A stretch of 62,376 nt of DNA, taken from NCBI GenBank assembly GCA_905182375.1, contig CAJJBF010000013.1, forward strand, positions 27,501 to 89,876, written 5' to 3'. This document shows, in pieces, positions 57,895 to 62,376 of the stretch. The translations under genes were made by a program, and so were the position numbers. Each line of letters opens with the position of its first letter. Position 1 is the first letter of the stretch. Below the pieces are notes generated by a model, which worked only from the letters and a program-made list of their open reading frames with translations, searched no databases and was not told the DNA's origin. This DNA comes from Flammeovirgaceae bacterium UBA4465 (GTDB lineage Bacteria; Bacteroidota; Bacteroidia; Cytophagales; Cyclobacteriaceae).

Positions 57895-58955
57895 ATTATA
57901 AAATCGTTAAAATCCGAACCAGTCATAATTTATCCGGACAGCGTTCCATACTTATTATATATACTGGAGGTACTATAGGTATGGTTCATGATGAATCTGG
58001 AAGTTTGGTGCCCTTTAACTTCATTAAAGTAATGGAGCGGATCCCTGAATTATCTAAGATTGAAGTAGGATTGACGGTGATCTCTTTTCCAAAGCCTATT
58101 GATTCTTCCAATGTTAGCATCCGCGACTGGCAAGCTCTTGGATACATTATTTATGAGAATTATGATCAATATGATGGATTTGTTATTCTCCATGGAACCG
58201 ATACGATGGCTTATTCAGCCTCTGCCTTAAGCTTTATGCTTGAAGGATTGGCAAAGCCTGTTATTTTTACGGGAGCTCAAATACCTATTGGAAATTTGAG
58301 ATCAGATGCCCGGGAAAATTTAATTACAGCTATTGAAATTGCTGCGGATCAGCGAAATGGAACGCCCCTAATTAAAGAAGTTTGTATTTATTTTAATTTC
58401 GGGTTATTTCGGGGTAATAGGTCCCAAAAGATGAAGAGTAGCACTTTTGCTGCTTTTGAGTCTCAAAATTATCCACTACTCGCAGAATCTGGAATTGATA
58501 TAAATTATAAAGAATCTGTTTTGGCAGCTCCCAATGGCTTAGTTCCCCTTCGTTTGCATCAAGATCTTGATGACAATGTTGCCCTTTTAAAGATATTCCC
58601 AGGACTTAATGAAGCCGTGCTTGAAAGTATTTTAGACAGTAAAAACCTCAAAGGACTGGTTATGGAAACTTTTGGATCTGGAAATATACCGAACGAACCT
58701 TGGTTCATTGAATGCTTAAAAAAGGCGGTTGAAAACCAGATCATTATTTTGAATGTGAGTCAATGTAGTGGGGGCGAAGTAATTCATGGAAGATATGAAA
58801 CCAGTAGAAAATTATCAGAAATTGGGATTATTAGTGGAGGAAATATTACGACCGAATCTGCCATTACCAAGTTAATGGTGTTGCTGGGGAGCAAGAAATC
58901 TCCAGAAATCATCAAGAATTTGCTGGTAAATCCTATGAATGGTGAAATGGATTGA
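57891..58955 (+). CDS. ansA: Type I L-asparaginase
   Basis: The 354-residue enzyme hydrolyses asparagine to aspartate and ammonia. The first catalytic Thr is in ILIIYTGGTIGMVHDESG near 20-37 and the second in VILHGTDTMAYSASALSFMLEGLAKPVIFTGAQIP near 97-131. There is no signal peptide, which fits the cytoplasmic type I enzymes. The longer than E. coli length (about 16 residues at the N-terminus) is common. Translation is coupled to tatD. Confidence 0.95.
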   Translation: MNYKIVKIRTSHNLSGQRSILIIYTGGTIGMVHDESGSLVPFNFIKVMERIPELSKIEVGLTVISFPKPIDSSNVSIRDWQALGYIIYENYDQYDGFVILHGTDTMAYSASALSFMLEGLAKPVIFTGAQIPIGNLRSDARENLITAIEIAADQRNGTPLIKEVCIYFNFGLFRGNRSQKMKSSTFAAFESQNYPLLAESGIDINYKESVLAAPNGLVPLRLHQDLDDNVALLKIFPGLNEAVLESILDSKNLKGLVMETFGSGNIPNEPWFIECLKKAVENQIIILNVSQCSGGEVIHGRYETSRKLSEIGIISGGNITTESAITKLMVLLGSKKSPEIIKNLLVNPMNGEMD

Positions 58956-59052
58956 TGAAAGGATAGATAAATAAATCTAAATTTGGATAAGGTTTTTTTT
59001 CTTGATTTATTTGTTGGTACATTTAGTATGTAAGAAGAAGAGGTATTCAAAA

Positions 59053-59139
59053 GGAGAGGTGGCCGAGTGGCTGAAGGCGCACGCTTGGAAAGCGTGTATA
59101 TCCTTACGGGTATCGGGGGTTCGAATCCCTTCCTCTCCG
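59053..59139 (+). tRNA. tRNA-Ser (anticodon GGA)
   Basis: The acceptor stem GGAGAGG (59053-59059) pairs perfectly with CCTCTCC (59132-59138), followed by a G discriminator. The anticodon stem CACGC/GCGTG holds the loop TTGGAAA, so the anticodon is GGA, reading UCC and UCU serine codons. A long variable arm and the TTCGAATC T loop confirm a class II serine tRNA. CCA is not encoded. Confidence 0.97.
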
Positions 59140-59198
59140 CACTAAATATCTAAAAAAAAAAAGAAAAATTAATTTTAACCGTGACTATTCAATTGATT

Positions 59199-60032
59199 AT
59201 GAAAAATTTTTTAAGTTATTTTATTACAGCTGGCTTATTAGCCACCGCGTCAATGACTGCTTATGCCCAAGACCAGATGGACACGAGTGAAATGATAGCA
59301 TCCGAGGATACGTTATCGATGGCATCCCCTGACTCCGTGATGGAAGAAATAGTTGAAGAGGTTGCGGTAATGGAAGAGGAAGTAGTAGAGGAAGAGGCAA
59401 GCTTTCATCAGGTGATCAAACAACAATTTATTGATGGGGGTCCAGAATTCATGGGTATCGTGCTGATATGTTTGATTTTAGGCTTGGCCATATCCATTGA
59501 GCGCATCATTCACTTAAATTTAGCCACTACAAATGTATCAAAGCTGCTTACTAATGTAGACGAAGCTTTGAATTCAGGTGGGGTAGAAGCGGCTAAAGAA
59601 GTTTGTAGAAACACTAATGGGCCCGTAGCTTCCATTTTTGTTCAAGGCTTAATGAGAATGTCCGAAGGAGTTGAAATGGTTGAAAAATCAATTATAGCCT
59701 ACGGTTCGGTAGAAATGGGAAAACTTGAAAAAGGAATGGTTTGGATTTCGTTATTTATTTCTTTGGCGCCGATGTTAGGATTTATGGGAACAGTGATAGG
59801 AATGATTGATGCATTTGATGCCATTGCAGCAGCAGGAGACGTATCTCCGTCGTTAGTCGCTGGAGGTATTAAAGTAGCGCTATTGACGACTGTTGGAGGT
59901 TTGATAGTGGCTGTGATTCTACAATTATTTTATAATTATCTAGTTTCAAAGGTTGACTCTTTGGTTAACAGCATGGAAGATGCTTCGATTACTTTAGTCG
60001 ATATGTTAGTAAGACATAATGAAGGTAAATAA
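59199..60032 (+). CDS. exbB: MotA/TolQ/ExbB proton-channel family protein
   Basis: The 277-residue membrane protein has an N-terminal signal-like helix (KNFLSYFITAGLLATASMTAYAQ), a long Glu/Met-rich acidic stretch (about 25-70), and three membrane helices: one near 80-98 (GIVLICLILGLAISIERIIH), another near 180-203 (MVWISLFISLAPMLGFMGTVIGMIDAF) and a third near 220-245. With the ExbD genes downstream it should form the proton-driven motor that energises TonB-dependent receptors. ATG 59199 is chosen over GTG 59181 because it begins the signal-type segment. Confidence 0.93.
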   Translation: MKNFLSYFITAGLLATASMTAYAQDQMDTSEMIASEDTLSMASPDSVMEEIVEEVAVMEEEVVEEEASFHQVIKQQFIDGGPEFMGIVLICLILGLAISIERIIHLNLATTNVSKLLTNVDEALNSGGVEAAKEVCRNTNGPVASIFVQGLMRMSEGVEMVEKSIIAYGSVEMGKLEKGMVWISLFISLAPMLGFMGTVIGMIDAFDAIAAAGDVSPSLVAGGIKVALLTTVGGLIVAVILQLFYNYLVSKVDSLVNSMEDASITLVDMLVRHNEGK

Positions 60033-60051
60033 ACTGAAAAATTAAAAACAT

Positions 60052-60357
60052 ATGGATTTTATAGACATTGGATTAATAGGTAGCTACGTCTTAATAGGGC
60101 TTTGTACCTTGGCCGCCGTTCTCATACCGCTTTATCAGTCATTTGGAGATCCCAAATCATTATTGAAGTCAGGGATCGGAGTTGGTATAATGATGATAGT
60201 ATTTCTTTTTGGCTATTTCTTAGCCGACGGAAGTTCTATTGGTGTGGATGAAACTACTTCTAAATTTGTGGGCGCGGGTATCATTACTACCTATGCCTTC
60301 TTTTTTCTTGCTATTGCTGGGATCATTTATACAGAAGTATCTAAAATTTTTAGCTAA
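60052..60357 (+). CDS. Small membrane protein of the ExbB/ExbD operon
   Basis: The 101-residue protein has three hydrophobic helices (about 6-27, 40-58, 75-95) and the short FGDPKSLLKSGIGVG loop. I know of similar small genes between exbB and exbD in Bacteroidota but no function. Nineteen bases after exbB and one base before exbD, it is clearly part of the operon. Confidence 0.8.
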   Translation: MDFIDIGLIGSYVLIGLCTLAAVLIPLYQSFGDPKSLLKSGIGVGIMMIVFLFGYFLADGSSIGVDETTSKFVGAGIITTYAFFFLAIAGIIYTEVSKIFS

Positions 60358-60358
60358 T

Positions 60359-60994
60359 ATGCCAAGAGGAAAGAAAAAACTTCCAGAGGTTAGCTCGGGT
60401 TCCATGGCAGACATTGCTTTTCTGCTCTTGATCTTCTTTTTGGTGACGACAACGATTGCCAATGATAAAGGGATTCTTTTGAGGTTACCACCTCCCCCAG
60501 ATCCTTTACAGGAGCAATTAGACATAAAAATACCGGACCGGAATATTTTTACCATTTTAGCGAATTCAAAGGATCAATTGCTTGTTGAAGGAGAACCTTT
60601 TGAAGGGAGTATGGACGATTTAAAAAATGACGTGAAGAAGTTCATTTTGAATTTCGGAAAGCCTACGCCTGATGGAATTGAAATTTATAACAGTTTACCT
60701 CCACAGATGAAAGCTTTTGTCAATGCTAACGGCAGGAATCCGGAGTCTTCGGATGATCCTACAAGCCTTAAGTCCATTGTTTCTTTTAAATCGGCTAGAG
60801 GTACCAGCTATGATCTCTATGTAGGTATTTTAGATGCGATGAATGCTGCTTATAATGAAGTGTATGCCTCTCGCGTTGGAATCACTGCTGAAGAGTGGTT
60901 GAGCCTTGATAGGAGTAATAGTATGCAGAAAGAGATGTACAGCCGTGGACGTAGTGGTATCCCAAGAGCCATATCTATCGCTGAACCAGATTAA
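60359..60994 (+). CDS. exbD: ExbD/TolR family biopolymer transport protein (first)
   Basis: The 211-residue protein starts PRGKKKLPEVSSGSMADIAFLLLIFFLVTTTIAND, the cytoplasmic tail and single membrane helix with the proton-carrying Asp (MADIAFLLL) of ExbD. The rest is a periplasmic domain longer than in E. coli. It binds ExbB and couples proton flow to TonB. The longer frame from 60239 overlaps the previous gene, so ATG 60359 is used. Confidence 0.93.
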   Translation: MPRGKKKLPEVSSGSMADIAFLLLIFFLVTTTIANDKGILLRLPPPPDPLQEQLDIKIPDRNIFTILANSKDQLLVEGEPFEGSMDDLKNDVKKFILNFGKPTPDGIEIYNSLPPQMKAFVNANGRNPESSDDPTSLKSIVSFKSARGTSYDLYVGILDAMNAAYNEVYASRVGITAEEWLSLDRSNSMQKEMYSRGRSGIPRAISIAEPD

Positions 60995-61007
60995 AACGAA
61001 ATAAGTT

Positions 61008-61472
61008 ATGCCAAAATTTAAGAAAAACTCAAATACATCCGAGGATATTCCAACAGCTGCGTTGCCTGATATTATTTTTATGCTATTGTTCTTTTTTATG
61101 GTGACCACTGTTATGAGAGAGACGGATATTATGGTAAAGCAGAAAATTCCGCGTGCCACCCAGTTGACTAAAATAGAAAGAAAGTCGTTGGTGAGCTATA
61201 TTTATGTTGGGGAACCCAAAAATGTCAGTCTTTACGGCTCAGAGCCAAAAATCCAAATTAATGACGTATTCATTACAGAGGAGGACATCATCGGTTTTGT
61301 GAACACTGAGAAAGATAAGCTCGATGAAGTAGAGCGAGATCAGATAACCATGTCCATGAAAGTTGACGTAGATGTTAAAATGGGAATCATATCAGATGTT
61401 CAACAAGAATTAAGGAAGGCAAATGCACTCAAAATACTTTATAGTACAATAAAAAGAGTGACTGAAAAATAA
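61008..61472 (+). CDS. exbD: ExbD/TolR family biopolymer transport protein (second)
   Basis: The 154-residue protein has the ExbD N-terminus (SEDIPTAALPDIIFMLLFFFMVTTVMRETD, near 10-39) with Asp in the membrane helix and a periplasmic domain ending AAALKIL-type. Two different ExbD subunits next to one ExbB are typical of Bacteroidota. It starts 13 bases after the first exbD and ends before a terminator. Confidence 0.93.
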   Translation: MPKFKKNSNTSEDIPTAALPDIIFMLLFFFMVTTVMRETDIMVKQKIPRATQLTKIERKSLVSYIYVGEPKNVSLYGSEPKIQINDVFITEEDIIGFVNTEKDKLDEVERDQITMSMKVDVDVKMGIISDVQQELRKANALKILYSTIKRVTEK

Positions 61473-61497
61473 GGTTAAAATGTTTTCATAAGAAAAG

Positions 61498-61524
61498 GGC
61501 GCATAATCATATGTGCCTTTTTTT
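61498..61524 (+). terminator. Terminator of the ExbB/ExbD operon
   Basis: GGCGCATA (61498-61505) pairs with TATGTGCC (61510-61517) including one G-T wobble around a 4-base loop, followed by seven T residues. It lies 26 bases after the second exbD. Confidence 0.85.
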
Positions 61525-61528
61525 ATGC

Positions 61529-62035
61529 CTAACTATGTGATTTTGGTTCCAAAAAGGGAGCCCATTCGTTCTGCTTTTGATGATTTAGATTCTTTAAAAA
61601 CATAATAAAGGAAGGCTTTATTGGTTTTTTATAGAGTATTAAATCGGTCTCACTGATGAGCTTGTCTCCTTTTTTTGCGTTACAAGAAAGACATGCAGTT
61701 ACAAGATTTGTCCAAATAGATTTACCACCCCTCGATCTTGGAATGAGATGGTCAAGTGTTAAATCTTGGATTTGACCACAGTATTGACATTTATTTTGAT
61801 CTCTTTTAAAAATATTATGACGGTTCAAAATAACACTCCTGTAAGGTAAGTTGACATACCTGTTCAGTTTAATCACAGAGGGATAGGCATAGCTTTGACT
61901 GATACTTCTTAAGACCCGACTTTTTGATTCGCTGACGAGTTCGGCTTTTGCATTAAAAATTAAAAGGAAGGCACGGTTTACATGACAGAGGGCCAACGGA
62001 GTAAAGTCTTGATTTAATACCAGTACCCCCATCAT
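61529..62035 (-). CDS. HNH endonuclease family protein
   Basis: The 168-residue protein has the HNH motif: CQYCGQIQDLTLDHLIPRSRGG near 83-104 and ACLSCNAKKGDK near 114-125, with two CxxC zinc pairs and the catalytic His. The N-terminal MMGVLVLNQDFTPLALCHVNRAFLLIF stretch is the conserved start of a common housekeeping HNH family in many phyla. The function in vivo is unknown. ATG 62035 overlaps the smpB stop by one base, so the two genes are cotranscribed. Confidence 0.9.
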   Translation of the reverse strand: MMGVLVLNQDFTPLALCHVNRAFLLIFNAKAELVSESKSRVLRSISQSYAYPSVIKLNRYVNLPYRSVILNRHNIFKRDQNKCQYCGQIQDLTLDHLIPRSRGGKSIWTNLVTACLSCNAKKGDKLISETDLILYKKPIKPSFIMFLKNLNHQKQNEWAPFLEPKSHS

Positions 62036-62376
62036 CAAATAAGCTTAATTTGTTTTAATTCTCGGTCATGATCTTTTTTCTTCATGCTTTCCCTTTTATC
62101 ATGTAGCTTTTTTCCTTGCGCCAGGGCTATTTCGATTTTGGCTATTCCTCTTTTAATAACATATAATTTTGTGGGGATGATGGCTAATCCCTTTTCCTCT
62201 GATTTGGCTTTAAATCTTTCAATTTCTTTTTTGCTCAGTAATAACTTTCTCTCTCGGGTAGGTTCATGGTTATAAATCGAGCTTTCTTTATAGATCGCAA
62301 TATTCATAGATCGCACAAAAAGTTCTCCACGAATGACGATACAATGTGCTTCTTGCAGTGAAACTTTACCTTCCCT
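62035..62376 (-). CDS. smpB: SsrA-binding protein SmpB, C-terminal part (5' end outside window)
   Basis: The visible 113 codons run from REGKVSLQEAHCIV through GELFVRSMNIAIY and YNHEPTRERKLLLSKKEIERF to the basic C-terminal tail KKKDHDRELKQIKLI. These are the RNA-binding and ribosome-entry parts of SmpB, which delivers tmRNA to stalled ribosomes. The reading frame is open to the window edge, so the start lies to the right. The MRSMNIAIY frame start that falls inside the window is internal. Confidence 0.95.
   Translation of the reverse strand, partial: REGKVSLQEAHCIVIRGELFVRSMNIAIYKESSIYNHEPTRERKLLLSKKEIERFKAKSEEKGLAIIPTKLYVIKRGIAKIEIALAQGKKLHDKRESMKKKDHDRELKQIKLI

Overview
This window looks like chromosomal DNA of a Bacteroidota bacterium, most likely a Cytophagales-type marine or free-living lineage. 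The evidence is protein families typical of that group (BatA-like protein, DUF4199 pairs, single-chain L-serine dehydratase, the DUF177-rpmF-fabH-efp-accB-accC cluster, the ExbB/ExbD/ExbD cluster), poor Shine-Dalgarno signals, and several matches to the Bacteroidota promoter pattern TTTG-N18-21-TAnnTTTG. The taxonomic call below phylum level is inference. No phage, insertion sequence, integrase or CRISPR array was seen.

Layout. 1-2645 is the 3' part of a 23S rRNA gene and a 5S rRNA gene, with a truncated second 5S 5' end in the spacer, followed by a clean terminator. 2742-8965 is a tight plus-strand operon: BatA-like vWA membrane protein, a dihydroorotase homologue missing catalytic residues, two DUF4199 membrane proteins and two family 2 glycosyltransferases. 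8959-12366 has a methyltransferase, a small secreted protein, a membrane DnaJ/TPR protein, the fluoride channel CrcB and an ACP phosphodiesterase. 12688-18935 has the malonate transporter pair MadL/MadM, a UPF1-like helicase, a HutF-type deiminase, a CPBP protease and a small lipoprotein. 19054-29123 is a run of minus-strand metabolic genes: B12-type radical SAM protein (frameshifted), alkaline phosphatase, a kinase/phospho-lyase fusion, Gfo/Idh oxidoreductase, VOC protein, a dead sulfotransferase and CutC. 29274-38012 has serine dehydratase, an ABC-F ATPase, DUF3817, an M48 lipoprotein protease, a lipoprotein and a large AsmA-like protein.

38194-40937 is the most striking part. A probable SAM-I (S-box) riboswitch, with a candidate promoter upstream, precedes two decayed YeeE/YedE sulfur-transporter genes and a full-length metZ reading frame interrupted by three in-frame stop codons. 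This looks like a methionine/sulfur island that has been lost while its control element survives. 41069-44611 adds an intact CBS protein, a small unknown gene, a frameshifted ABC exporter and a frameshifted, truncated TolB-like beta-propeller gene.

44969-62376 is mostly core housekeeping: a glycosyltransferase, accC-accB-efp-fabH-rpmF-DUF177, pdxA, divergent rsmA-mgtE-dehydrogenase, greA, HIT, ruvC, a broken polysaccharide deacetylase, tatD, asparaginase, tRNA-Ser(GGA), the ExbB/ExbD energy-transduction operon, an HNH endonuclease and the 3' part of smpB.

Overall the informational and lipid-synthesis genes are intact, whereas eight accessory loci are disrupted. Several disruptions are nonsense substitutions rather than homopolymer indels, which favours real gene decay over pure sequencing error, but the raw reads would be needed to decide.
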